Source: Porphyra umbilicalis (taxonomy: Eukaryota; Rhodophyta; Bangiophyceae; Bangiales; Bangiaceae). From it: a stretch of DNA of 64,000 nucleotides. The stretch spans positions 1 to 64,000 of the forward strand of contig KV918994.1 of the NCBI GenBank assembly GCA_002049455.2. The letters are read 5' to 3'. The position numbers and the translations under genes are program-made. This document shows, one piece after another, positions 21,187 to 32,313 of this stretch. Below the pieces are notes generated by a model. It was not told where the DNA came from and did not search any database. It saw only the letters and a program-made list of their open reading frames with translations. Positions within the stretch are counted from its first letter, which is position 1. Each line of letters opens with the position of its first letter.

Positions 21187-21895
21187 GCTCCGGGCAGTCA
21201 TGAGCGATGTGCCCAAACTTGTGGCAGTAGTAGCACTCGATCTTGGAAAGGTCACCACAGAGGCCTTGACCTCGATAGTTGGCGCCGACGAGTGCCATGT
21301 CACCAATGCGTTTGATCGCCGGTGACTTGTCCGCCTGACGCCGCTCCTCCTGAGGCAAGCGGCTCTTGACAAGGTCGAGGCTTAGCTTGTCCTCGCTCTT
21401 GGCGTCTAGAGCCACCAGCAGGTTTCATACTTTGACGCTCATGGCGACATCCATCTCCGTCACCTCGCCGCCCATGGCCTTGAGGTTCTCGCCGAGGTTG
21501 CGCACGCGGTTGATATAGCCCAGCATGGCCTCGCCGACGTTCATCGCGACGGTGTAGAATTCGCGTCGCGCCTTCATCTTTTTCATCAAACTCTTGCGCT
21601 GGAAGACGCATTGCAGGGTCGACCACATTATCGCCGTCGTCTTGCACCCCGACACGTGCTCGAGCTGCTCAGACCCAAGGGTGAGCCCGATGATGGCGCT
21701 CGCCTTCGTGTCTCGACGCTTCCACACCTCCAACTTGCGGTCCTCCGCGTCCGTCGGCTTGCCGTCTTCGTCAAGCATGTCGTCCAGATCGCGCAGCACC
21801 AGGATCATCTTGATCCGCTGGCGCCACTCGTGAAAGTTCGTCTCCGTCAACTTGTCAATCTTGATGCCGCCCATGCCGGCAGCGCCACCGTCCAT
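21187..21895 (-). pseudogene. A1 gag part with CCHC knuckle
   Basis: Starts MDGGAAGMGGIKIDKLTETN, the usual Copia gag N-terminus (KLTETNFHEW), followed by the UBN2-type capsid region and a zinc knuckle YYCHKFGHIAHDC. Gag forms the particle in which reverse transcription takes place. Confidence 0.8.
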
Positions 21896-22045
21896 GATGC
21901 CTGCTTGTCGTAGCGCTTCCCGATCTTGCCGAACCTTGCGCCTTGACCGTCACGTCCTTGAACCACCTTGCACTCGTCTTCTTCGCACTTGTCGCGACCG
22001 CCGCGACGCCGTCTGGCACACCTTGCCCTTGTCACAGCCCCGGCT

Positions 22046-22059
22046 CTGGGCCCATAACC
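22046..22059 (-). other. Primer binding site of A1
   Basis: Directly next to the LTR the minus strand reads GGTTATGGGCCCAG. This is complementary to the anticodon arm of initiator tRNA-Met (CTGGGCCCATAACC) and equals the primer site of Drosophila copia, which uses a tRNA half cut at the anticodon. Confidence 0.75.
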
Positions 22060-22476
22060 TGTTGAAACGCAGTGGGGATAGCGGATGGGGGACCACGGTG
22101 AAGTGGTTGAGTCGCTTGAGCTTGTGTGTGTGTGTGCGAACGTTCTTTGTTGGTTGTCCTAAGGTTCCTTGCCTCTCTTAACCGAGAGCACCTCTCAAAT
22201 AGTCCCCACCGGCCAAGGTGCTCCCCACTCTCGCGCCCACACCGACGCCCACGCCCTCGCACCAAATCGAATCACTCACAAAAACAAAAGCCACTAGAGC
22301 AAAGCGAAGATCAAATCCAAAACACCCCAAGAGTAACGCCCCAAGATGACCCAACACGAATGTGTGCAACTTGACCACGTCTTGCAAATGTACCATCTGC
22401 GGTACCATAGGGGTCACCGACCATCAACCATCCGAGAACCGCCAGTGGAGTCGGCGACGAGCATCACAGTCCAACA
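22060..22476 (-). repeat. Middle LTR shared by A1 (5') and A2 (3')
   Basis: 417 bp, TG...CA on the minus strand. Matches 34292-34709 with about 30 differences by eye (about 7%). Both neighbours use it: the primer site of A1 lies on its left and the 3' end of A2 on its right. Confidence 0.85.
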
Positions 22477-22511
22477 CTACTCCTTGCTTGTTGCCGCGGT
22501 GGTTCTTGTAT

Positions 22512-24000
22512 TCAGCAAAGCCCCATGGCCTCGACATGCTTGTCGTTCTTGGTCTTGCCGAGCTCCTTCGTCATCGAGTCCGCCACTATGTCGTCAGTTG
22601 CACAATGCTCCAGTGTCACCTTGTCCGTCGTGATGGCCTCGCGCACGAAGTGGTATCGAATGTCGATGTGCTTGGTGCGCTTGTGCTCGACGGGGTTCTT
22701 GGAGAAGTCAATGCACCCGGTGTTGTCGACCTTGATGTTGATCGGCCCGCCCGAGGTCGCTGTCTGTAGCCCTTGGGATGCCACGCCTTGCACGAGCTTG
22801 TTGAGCCAAAGAGCTTCCTTGCTGGCCACACATAGAGCCATGTTCTCGGCCTTTATCGTCGACAGAGCCATCGTCCTCCGCAATTTAGAACCCCAGCTGA
22901 CGGCTGCTCCGCCAAAGATGAAGGTGAACCCCGTCGTAGAACGTCGCGTCTCGTGGTCACCCGCCCAGTCGGCATCACTAAAGAATTGTAGAACACAGAA
23001 AGAGTTCTTGTCGAAGACCAGCCCCTGGTCCATCGAACCCTTGACGTACCGAAGAACGCGCTTGATCGCCGCCCAATGCTCCTTGCCGTAGCACGAAATA
23101 ATCCGACCCAGCTTCCCGATAGTGAAGGCGGGGTCAGGACGTGTCCCGACCATCAGGTACCTTAGACTGCCGACGGCTTCGCGTTAGGGCAGCGCGTCGT
23201 CGCTCTCGTCGGCCTTGACCAGCTGCAGGCCCACCTCCAGCGGCGTTCCAATCGGGTTGCACTCCGTCCTCCCGAACTTCTCCAGCACTTGCGCCGCGTA
23301 CTTGCCCTGCGACAGCTTGAGGGTGCCCAACGCCTTGTCACGCCTAATCTCTAGCCCGAGGATGACCTTCGCCTCGCCCAGGTCCTTCATCTCAAAACAC
23401 TTGTGAAGAGCGTCCTTAATCTTGTAGATCGCCGCCAGGCTTGATGCCACCAACAGGAGATCGTCGACGTTCACCAGGACGATGATGATTTCGCCGTCAT
23501 CCTTGAGGAGGTAGAGGCATGCATCCGGGTCGATGTTGTCAAACCCTTGCGACTTGAGGAAGTCGTCGAGCTTGGCGTACCACATCTTGGGAGCTTGCTT
23601 CAGCCCATACAGCGCTTGGAGGAGACGACACACCTTGTCGGGATACGTCGCATCGACATAGCCGTCTGGCTGCTCCATGTAGACCTCCTCGTCGAGGTCG
23701 CCGTTCAGGAAGGCCGTCTTGATGTCCATCTGATGTAGTTCGCACCCGTTCGCCGCCGTCAGCGCCAGGATGCATCGGATATTAGTGAACTTGGCCACCG
23801 GCGCGAACGTCTCGTTGAAGTCGAGCCCCTTGATCTGCCGGTTCCCTATGAAGCACAGGCGCGCCTTGTGCCGCGTCGTGTTGTTCCCGTTCTTTTCAAC
23901 CTCGTTCTTGACCTTTTACACCCACTTGCCCTTCAGCACGCGTCGACTGGACGGGCGATCCGTCAAGCGCCAAGTCTTGTTCTTGCGGATGGTATCCATC
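22512..24000 (-). pseudogene. A2 reverse transcriptase and RNase H part
   Basis: Close relative of the A1 RT-RNase H by eye, with the shared segments FLNGDLDEEVYMEQPDGY, DPDACLYL and HIDIRYHFVRE. Decayed fossil copy. Confidence 0.8.
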
Positions 24001-24626
24001 TCCTCGTCCATGGAAATCTTCCACTTTGCCGATTCTTGGCCTTCAACGGCCTGCACGTACGTCATGGGCGCCTCGTGAGCAACCAGGCTCACCGGGCGCC
24101 AGTACTCGACAGGTGGTCGCCGCGCTCTGCCGCTCCGACGCAGCGAGTCTTGAGAGCCGCCACTACCTTGATTGTCGTCCGCGGACTTGTCAGATTCATC
24201 GTCTTGCTTGTAATCCTTGTCGTCATTGTCAGCATTTACGTCTTCGCCGTCGCTTGCAGAACGCAAGCCCGTTTCGACTTCATCAACTTCGTCTCCGGAA
24301 AGCTCCTCCGCAACTTCTGCGACCTCGCTTACGTTCGTCTCGGCGAACACAACGCTTCGTGCCTTGACGACCTTGCCGTCGACGAGGATGACCCTGAACG
24401 CCTTGCTGCCGTCGGGATAGCCTAAGAAGACGCCCTTCGCCGCCTTGTCGCCAAACTTGCCGTCGATGTGACTCTTGTGCAGCACCACCCAGTATTTCGA
24501 CCTCAACACCCGCATGTGGCTGACGTTGGGCTTAGTCCCGGTCCACAGCTCAAAACGCGTCTTGCCGACGGGAAGCGCCCGGCTCGTGACGCGGTTCTTG
24601 ATGTAGACCGCCGTCTTGATGGCATT
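24000..24626 (-). pseudogene. A2 integrase C-terminal and linker part
   Basis: Matches the A1 integrase tail and acidic linker (HKSHIDGKFGDKAAKG, SGRARRPPVEYWRP). It stops at the insertion point of element B; the rest of the integrase lies beyond 32314. Confidence 0.75.
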
Positions 24627-24993
24627 TGTGAAGTCGATGATGTTGAGTGGGTGCGTTATTTTACTAGGCACTGCGTTCCCAGGCCTGCGAAGGCGTGCCT
24701 GATATCCCCCAGGCCGCCTCAGCCGCAGGGCCTTCCCAGGCACCCCCAATGGCGCGGCCGACAAGGCCCGCACGGCACCTCCCAGGGCAGCTCCCGCACC
24801 CGTGGACGGCGCCCACAGCCTCACACTCCAGGCGCCGCTCCCCACACAAATCTCCCCCGGAGCTCAACCCCTAAAGGGTTCCCCGCTGAAAGATCTACAA
24901 TCAAGTATATGCAGTGTCACGACACAAAGACAAAGACTTACGACTTACGCAAGGGCCAATTGTGCCTGAAGGACTGCGGAAGTACACTTCACA
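24627..24993 (-). repeat. 3' LTR of element B
   Basis: 367 bp, same length as 31947-32313 and about 4% different. A purine-rich stretch (minus strand GGGGTACTGGGGGCAG) lies directly before it. Confidence 0.85.
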
Positions 24994-25085
24994 CTGCCCC
25001 CAGTACCCCAGGGATAATTCCTCCCACCCGGTCAAACTCCTGTCATAGAAAGCGCATGCAAGGCTCTCCCGGGACGATCTGACCA

Positions 25086-25440
25086 AGGGGTCTAAAGCTC
25101 TTTAGACCCCTTTCATGCAGAGGGGTCTAAAGCCCTTTAGCCCCATGTCCAGAGGTCGGCTTTTCAACCGACCGCCGATGGGGCCAAAGCAGACCCGCGA
25201 GGATGCCAGAGGCACCTCCGGGCCTCCCTGATGCCCGTAGGACCCCATCCGGTCCATCGGGCACCACCCCCCCAATGACTGTTCTCACGGCGAGGCTAAA
25301 GCCCTTCAGAACCCTTCCAAATCTCGGTTTTTCAACCGACCTCGGAAAGGGCCCAGGAAGGACCGGGCAGGTGCCCTGACCACACCCGACCCTTCCGGGT
25401 GCCCGTACGACCACATCCGGCCCGTCGGGCACCACCGGAA
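25086..25440. repeat. Diverged tandem repeat with CTTTAG palindromes
   Basis: A palindrome GGGGTCTAAAG-CT-CTTTAGACCCC starts at 25086. Two units then follow, each with TCTAAAGCCCTT or CTAAAGCCCTT, a hairpin GGTCGG-CTTTTCAA-CCGACC or similar, and a GCCCGTA...CCATCCGG...CGGGCACCACC end (about 25120-25270 and 25285-25440). Another CTAAAGCCCTTTAG occurs near 25648. Confidence 0.6.
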
Positions 25441-25469
25441 GAGGGCCCAAAGCACTTGAGCCCCATCGC

Positions 25470-25577
25470 CACGTGTTGCACCGACACCACGTGTTGCACC
25501 GACACCACGTGTTGCAATGGCACCACGTGTTGCAACAGCGCCACGTGTTGCAACTGCGCCACGTGTCGGTCCCGGAA
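25470..25577. repeat. Six CACGTG motifs at an exact 18-bp spacing
   Basis: CACGTG starts at 25470, 25488, 25506, 25524, 25542 and 25560. Five units continue CACGTGTTGCA; the last diverges after CACGTGT. CACGTG is the core G-box/E-box bound by bZIP and bHLH factors in plants and other eukaryotes. It lies in the 3' non-coding region of element B, so it may be an enhancer-like array or simply a minisatellite. Confidence 0.85.
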
Positions 25578-26581
25578 CGATCTTCCAGGCTGCGACATCC
25601 GGGCCCGAATTCTTAAGATCGGCGCCCGGGCCCGCCCCGCCGGATGCGCTAAAGCCCTTTAGAGCATTGTTAACAATGAAATGCTATCCCCATATTCAAG
25701 CCACGTTGCACAACGTGTCCCATTAAGCATCTGAAGACCGACGTAACACCACTTTTTAGACGAAGAAGCCCTTTTTTTGTTCGGTCCATGGAAATCGAAC
25801 TACCTACTTGATTCTGGCTTCCGCTGACCGAGAATAGCAGTGCGCCTATCGCTTTTCTATTTCGAGTCGGAATAGTTTTCAGGATAGCCGAGGCTATCTC
25901 ACGGGGGGATTTGATTGGCCCATGTGATGGATCAACGACCCGTTTCACAGCAAATAGTAGCACGTGGCTGCAACGTGTGCGCCACGTCTGCAAGATTGAC
26001 TGCCAGTTGTCTCTGGGCAGAGGTGGTGGGAACGTATGCAAGAGCTGTCGTGCATGGAAATGGTCCTACAGTGACGTCCTTCTAGGCGTGGTCGTCGTCA
26101 AGCGCTGCACATTTTGACCTGCTTCTTTGTCCGTCTGCCGACGAGCGTTCTCTGCGCCTTCGTTATGGTTGATACGGCTGCTCAACACAGTTGTCATCTG
26201 CCGCTGTAGTGAATCAAGTCCTGGCAGAAAATATCGTCTTGATCGGGCCCAGACAAGGCCTGGTGTAGGGAAACCTGCAGGTACTTAGGCTCATGACAGC
26301 ACAGCAGCCAACCGCTGACGTACATGTGGCTGTCTAAGGACGCGGACTTGGTTCTAGAATGGAATAGCCGATAGCGATAGCCTGAGTTGTTGGCAATGCT
26401 CTTAGCGCCCCAAAGCCGGGCTGTGTGACGACGTGCGTTAGCACGCCGGGTCGGGCTCAAGCGCGCCCGCCGCCACGCCCAAGTCGGGCCCGACACCCGC
26501 TGCGTCACGGAGGGCCTTGAACGCCTGCCCCGGCAGCGCCTTGGTGAGCCCGTCCGCGGGCATCTCAGCACTCGGCGGGAA

Positions 26582-28250
26582 TTAAAAGGTCACGTCGCCG
26601 CGCGCCACGTACTCGCGCACCGTGTGGTACGCGACGTCCACGTGCTTGGTGCGCCCCGTTGCCTCGGGGTTGTTGACGAGCTCCAGGCACTCCTGGTTGT
26701 CTTCCCCCATGGGAACGGCACCGCCGTCAGCGCCAACCGCCGATGAGAGCTTGCGGAGCCAAAGGGCCTTCTTGGTCGCCATCGCGGCGGCCACGTACTC
26801 GGCCTCAGCCGTCGACGTTGCCACCGTCGACTGGCGCTTGCTTGCCCACGAGACCGGCCCGCCGTTGAGTGTGAAGATGAAACCCTTCGTCGACAGACGA
26901 GCGTCAACGTCGCCCGCCCAGTCGGCGTCGACGTACCCTTGAAGAGGCTTGTGGGTGCCGTACGCGACCCCGAGGCGCGTAGCCCCGCGAAGGTACCGAA
27001 GCACCCCCTTGGCCGCGCGCATGTGGTCCTCCTCGGGGCAGGCCATGTAGCGCGACAGCACGCCCACGGCAAAGGCAATGTCCGGCCTCGTCGTTGTGGA
27101 TAGAGCAGGGAGCCGACAAGTTCGGCATATCTGTTGCCGTCGGGCAAGAGGTTCTCCCCCGTCTTGGCCAGCTCGGCCCCCGACACCATTGGCGTCTTGT
27201 TGGGCGTGGAGTTGGACATTCCAAACCCCTCAAGGAGTGCGATAACATGCCCCGGGTTGCTCAGTGTGAGCATCTTGGCCGCCCGGTCTCGCATTACCTT
27301 CATGCCGATGGAGTCCTTGACCTCCCCCATGTCGCGCACGTCGAACGTCGCCGACACCGAATTCTTGACCGCTTGAACCCCGTTGAGGCTCTTGCCCGCA
27401 ACGATGAGATCGTCCACGTAGACGAGGATGTATACCAGCCCGTGCACCGGGTGGCTCCACGTATAGAGGCACGGGTCCACCCTGGACCGGAGTGCCCCCA
27501 TAGCATTGAGCTCTTTGTCGAGTTTGATGCCCCACAGGCGCCCTGCCTGCTTTGTCCCATACAGAGCTAGGTTGAGACGGAAGACCTCATGTGCTCCCCC
27601 CGGCTCGGTGCCTTCCGGAAGGTTGATGTACATCTCCTTGTCCATCTTGGCGTTGAGAAAAGCCGTCTTGACGTCAACGTGGTGAACCTCCCAGTCCTTG
27701 GCCGCGGCCACCGCGAAGAGTGCGCGTGTTGTTGCCGAGCTGGGCACTGGCGCCCAAGTCTCTTCAAAAACACGCCCTGGTACTTGGTTGAAGCCTTGCG
27801 CGACCAGGCGCGCAGTGTACCTCGTCACGTTGCCTTCCGAATCGCGCTTTATGTCGTACACGAACCGAGTCTTGACGGCCTTGCGCTTGTTGTTGTTCTT
27901 GGTCTTGGACCAGGTACCAAGCTTCTTGTGAGCCAGGTACTCTTCCTTCTCTGCCGCCTTCCATAGCGGCCAGTCCGAGCGTGCACGCGCCTCCTTTGCG
28001 TTGGTCGGCGGCTTGCTCAGGTCCCAGGAAGATTTAGTGTCACCAAATGGCCCCGCGGCCACGTACGCCTTCGGGTTGCTCTCCCACCAGGTAACCTTTG
28101 GTGCCGGCTTGTGCTTGGACCGCCGGGGTGCTTGCGCTTCGTCGTCATCGCTCACCGTTGTGGAGTCAGGCAGCACTTGGTGCCCTGCTTGAGCCGCCGC
28201 GTCCTCGTTGTCGTCATCATCATCGCCGTCTTCCGCGTCATGGACGGCCT
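26582..28250 (-). pseudogene. Element B reverse transcriptase and RNase H part
   Basis: Copia RT with FLNAKMDKEMYINLPEGTEP, the motif YVDDLIVAG, and an RNase H region (DADWAGDVDARLSTKGF, TSTAEAEYVAAAMATK, KHVDVAYHTVREYVARGDV). Clearly a different lineage from A by sequence. Fossil copy. Confidence 0.85.
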
Positions 28251-28599
28251 CCTTGTCCGGCGCGCCGTCGCTCTCTGAAGACTGCCGCGGAGCATACTCG
28301 TCCCCGCTGGGGACTTCCGCGTCCAGAGAGTTCATCGCACCGTCCTGCTTGTCACCATCCATCCACGCCGTTAGGCGAGGACTGGCGCTTGAACAAGAAA
28401 CATACGTCTTGTTCACGGTCTTGCTTGGGAGTTCCTCCATGAGCACGTCTCGGCGCTCGAAGAACTTGTTTGAATCTTCCTCGAGGATGCGGTAGGCCTT
28501 TCCACCAACGGTGTAGCCAACAAAACGGCCAACATCTGTCCTTAGTTCCAGCTTGCACTGCTGCTGCTTGGGCTTCAGAGCCCAGGCCCGGCTCCCCCA

Positions 28600-29970
28600 G
28601 ACGCGAAATCTCTTCACGTCAGGGCGTCGCCCCGTGAGCGCCTCAAGGGTCGTCACATCTTGCCCGGCCTTGGGGGACCGGTTTAGCACGTGGATGACCG
28701 AGGAGAGCGCCTCAGCCCACAGCTCCTCTTCCACACCGGCGTCCAGCAGTGCCGCGCGAGCGCGCTCCATGATGTAGCGTTTGGCACGCTCCGCATTGCC
28801 TTTCTGCTGCGATGAATACGGCGCCGTCTTCTCTGACGTGATGCCCTTATTGTCATACAACGCCTTGAGGTCGTGGCTGACGTACTCCTTTGCGCCATCG
28901 TGGCGCACCCGCTTCACTTTGAGCCCGGTGAGGGTCTCAAGCTGCGTAATGCGGGCCTTGATGACGTCCGGTACCATCCCGTTCGTCTTGATGGGCGTCG
29001 CCGTAATGCAGCCAGAAGAGTCCTCCATCAGCATCACGAAGTATACTGAACCGCCCAACGACTCCGTCAAGGGCCCGTAGACGTCGGTGTGAACCAACTC
29101 GCACTTGGTGCTCGTTGTAGTGGAGCGATGATGCGGGGAACGCGCCATCTTGCCGTCAACACACGGGACACACACCGTGCCAAGGATGCGCTTGGCGTCC
29201 GCCACCGAAGCTGGAAACCCGTCGACCATCCCGACCAGAGTCCTCCATCAGCCTCATGAAGTAAAATGGACCGCCCAACGACTCCGTCAAGGGCCCATCG
29301 ACGTCTGTGTGAACCAACTCGCACTTGGTGCTCGTTGTACTTGAGCGATGGTGCGGGGAACGCGCCATCTTGCCGTCAACACACGGGATGTACACCGTGC
29401 CAAGAATGCGCTTGACGTCCGCCACGGAAGCTGGAATCCCGTCGACCATCCCGACCACTCGCTTGAGGTTCTCGAAGCCCAAGTGGTTGAACCTGCGGTG
29501 CCACACCTCCGCCTCGCCGTCCATGCGTGTTGAGTCGGCGCTTGCCGACGCCTTGACCGGCGTCACCTTGAGCACGTAGTTCTCTGACTCGTTGACCGAA
29601 CCGATGACAGACGCGTTGCTCAACACCTTGCTTGAGAGTACCGCCTCTCCATCGCTGAGGATTGAGCAGGCGTCTCCGCCAAACACAACCGCTCCGCCGC
29701 GGCGGTCGACCGCACGCACAGACAACAGGTTGTCCTTCAGGTCGGGCACGAGCATGGCCTCACCGAGGAACATTCGTACCTTGGTGTTGCCCGCCCCCAC
29801 GTCCATGGAGACGTATCCGTGCCCCTGAATGGACACCTTGTGAACGTCAGCCAGAGTGACCTTGGCCCCGCTTCCCGATGTCTTGACGGTAAAGCCCTTG
29901 TCCCCGGCGGCCATATGGTTGGTCGCGCCGGAGTCCAGAACCCAGGTAGACATCGCACTGGTGCTTTCGG
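28600..29970 (-). pseudogene. Element B protease and integrase part
   Basis: Protease motif WVLDSGATNHMAAGD, integrase zinc region (VWHRRFNHLG ... CVDGKMARSPH) and rve core (HTDVYGPL, YSSQQKGNAERAKRYI). Related to the plus-strand copy C, which has WHGRLNHFG and CVDGKMVQAP in the same places. Confidence 0.8.
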
Positions 29971-30049
29971 GAGTCTTGTGCTCCCCTTCCTGGCCTGCCG
30001 ACGTGCGGTAGGCCAATGCGGCACGAAGAGGTGCACCGCCGCCCCCGCC

Positions 30050-31789
30050 ACCATCCCGACGACCGCTGCTTGGCTTCTTGTTGCCCTTGGCGTCGTCGGC
30101 CTTCTTCTTGAGGCAGTCGCGCTTCATATGTTCTCTCTTGTCGCAGTAATAGTGCACGACCGCCTTCTTGTCCCACGGCTTCTTGGTAGCCGATGCCGCA
30201 AATGCTTGCGACTTGACGCCAGTGGACGACGACGACCGCCCTCGGCTGGCGCGCTGCTCCACCGTGAGCAGCAGGGGCTGAGGTGGATAAAGTTGAGCTA
30301 GATCTATCCGCACAGTATACTCGGATATATCCATATTCATGCCGTGGTTGCGTATTCTTAATGTACTCTGTCCATGCACCGACGATTATAATATGCCTGA
30401 ATAATTCTCCGAGGGCAGGATATAATGTAATCAGATTGCAGATACTTTGCCTGAGTTTATCCGACTCCCGGACTCGGCTGTGCGCTACAGCAGCATTTTG
30501 GGGCCGCCCTTGCGACGCCGCAGGCGAACAAGATGCCAATCTTGGCTACCAGCTCGGCGATAATGGCCAGACCTTCGCAACTAAGACGGAAATGTGTCTG
30601 GCACACCCGAGCCGGATGCCCGGACCACGACGTGAAATTGTTTGCGTATCCGCATCATGATCATATCCTTTTCACGTGAGGAGCAGCCCTGCCCCCCTGT
30701 TTCTCGACGCATAAAATCTGCGCCTCTTCGCTGTCACAACACCCTCCGGGGTCGACCATTTTTGCACCCCGACGAGCACTCGTCGTGTCTTGGGGAGCAC
30801 TGCCCGCAGCACCAGAAATCTTTCGGTGGCGGATGACGAAATTGTAGCTTTTAGTATGCACGCTGGAATTGTGCAGGTACACCAAACAACTCCAGTTTCC
30901 CAGGAGATTGAGACCATATCAGAACGTACGTTGGCTGGCGCCAGACTTTATTGGCGGCATCGTCGGACAACTTGTCGCTGGTACATGCGCCGATCCCTAT
31001 TTCTGCAGAAACGTCCTCGGAAGGAATATACTCATTCTAGGTACACAGAGTAAAATCAAAATCGGAGCGATAACATATCCGAATAAAATGCTGATCCTTA
31101 CTCCGGCCAACGAGGTCAGATTCGAATTCAGATACATGACATCATCGAAAACTCAAATCTGAATGCATATTAGCGCAAGTGGAGTATATTCTGATTCTAT
31201 GAAAAGTGACAGATTCAAAAGCCCCTGGTGAGCAGCTTGGCGCTCACTTCGGCGAGGTTGTGCTTCCCTTTCATGTTCTCCAGGACGGTCTTGATCATGT
31301 CGTTCTCTGCTGGAGGACCCGACAGGATCTGCAGCACGATTGTGTTCTCGTCCACCTGGTTGCCCAGCATGGCGAGTTCTTGGTGGAGGCCCTTGCCGCG
31401 CGACGTGTACTTGATGATGTTCTCGTCGTCGTCCTTCTTGAGGTTGCTCAGCTCGTGCATGAGCTGCAGCAGTCGTGCGTTGTCGCGCGCCTCAAAGATG
31501 TCCTTGAGCGCGTCCCACGCGTCCTTGGCCGTACTGACCGCCGTCACCGAATGGAGATGAACCGGCTTGACCGACATCTGGATGGTCGCCAACGCCGACT
31601 CGTTCATGATATTCCACGTGTCCGCCACCACGTTGCCCTTGGAATCACTCTCAGACGCGGGATGGTCAGTCACGACCGCCGGCCAGACCTTCTCCTTGAT
31701 GAGCTGCGCACGGCAGTACACGGCCCAGACCTTGTAATCGTCGTCCAGCTGCGCAAAGCGAGGGCCACCGTAGCGCCCGTACTCCGACA
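30050..31789 (-). pseudogene. Element B gag part, split by a hAT MITE
   Basis: Begins MSEYGRYGGPRFAQLDDDYK at 31789, with the UBN2-type gag core (PMSVKPVHL-like, DAWDALKDIFEARDN, DENIIKYTSRGK) to about 31236. The CCHC knuckle region (YYCDKREHMKRDC) lies near 30120-30150. The MITE at 30272-31227 sits between the two parts. Confidence 0.75.
30272..31227. mobile_element. hAT-type MITE, 956 bp, CAGGGG family copy 1
   Basis: Starts CAGGGGCT and ends AGCCCCTG, flanked by a perfect 8-bp target duplication GTGAGCAG (30264-30271 and 31228-31235). AT-rich against its surroundings and without a coding frame. Its first 60 bp (TCCGCACAGTATACTCGGAT) match the reverse complement of the right end of the 46600-47850 element. 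Inserted into the gag of element B, so it is the youngest layer of this nest. Confidence 0.85.
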
Positions 31790-31932
31790 TGACGACAACA
31801 ACCGCGCTCCGAGGTGCGACACTGACGACGTGGGAGGCGAAGCCCGCCCGCCCGACGCCGGAACACACAACAGCCCAACGAGCGCCGTCCCGCAAACGAT
31901 AGAGCGGAAGACGACGATCACCACCAGCGACA

Positions 31933-31946
31933 CTGGGCCCATAACC
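31933..31946 (-). other. Primer binding site of element B
   Basis: GGTTATGGGCCCAG on the minus strand directly next to the LTR at 31947; identical to the A1 and A2 sites although the LTRs and proteins are of a different family. Confidence 0.75.
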
Positions 31947-32313
31947 TGTGAACTCAATGATGTTGAGTAGGTGCGTTATTTTACCAGGCACTGCTTTCCC
32001 AAGCCTGCGAAGGCGTGCCTGATATCCCCCAGGGCGCCTCAGTCGCAGGGCCTTTCCAGGCACCCCCAATGGCGCGGCCGACAAGGCCCGCACGGCACCT
32101 CCCAGGGCAGCTCCCGCACCCGTGGACGGCGCCCACAGCCTCACACTCCAGGCGTCGCTCCCCACACAAATCTCCCCCGGAGCTCAACCCCTAATGGGTT
32201 CCCCGCTGAAAGATCTACAATCAAGTACATGCAGTGTCACGACACAAAGACAAAGACTTACGACTTACGCAAGGGCCAATTGTCCCTAGGGGACTGCGGA
32301 AGTACACTTCACA
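31947..32313 (-). repeat. 5' LTR of element B
   Basis: 367 bp, TG...CA, partner of 24627-24993. Confidence 0.85.

Larger units (their letters stand above)
17254..22476 (-). mobile_element. Ty1/copia LTR retrotransposon A1
   Basis: Minus-strand Copia element with gag, protease, integrase, reverse transcriptase and RNase H in the Copia order, flanked by LTRs at 17254-17797 (3') and 22060-22476 (5', shared with A2). It looks almost whole but is broken in about two or three places. The two LTRs share their outer bases and first ~110 bp but differ in the middle, which is unusual for one element and suggests recombination between subfamilies. A purine-rich tract (AAAGGGG) precedes the 3' LTR. Confidence 0.85.
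24994..26580 (-). other. Long non-coding 3' region of element B
   Basis: About 1.6 kb separate the RNase H end from the 3' LTR, much longer than usual for Copia. It holds a diverged direct repeat of about 190 bp (25105-25440), several CTAAAGCCCTTTAG palindromes and the CACGTG array. 25.68-26.2 kb shows no feature I can name. Some of it may be a secondary insertion. Confidence 0.6.
24627..32313 (-). mobile_element. Ty1/copia LTR retrotransposon B, nested in A2
   Basis: Minus-strand Copia of a different family from A. LTRs 24627-24993 and 31947-32313 are 367 bp each and begin and end TGTGAA...TTCACA. The host A2 sequence resumes on both sides with a 5-bp target duplication GCATT/GCATC. LTRs differ at about 16 positions by eye (about 4%), so B is younger than A2. 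It is broken in about three to five places and itself carries a hAT MITE (30272-31227). Confidence 0.85.

Noticed and set aside
25470-25577. Short regular repeats as a CRISPR array
   Set aside because: The unit is 18 bp with no unique 30-bp spacers, no cas gene is near, and the DNA is eukaryotic and inside a retroelement.
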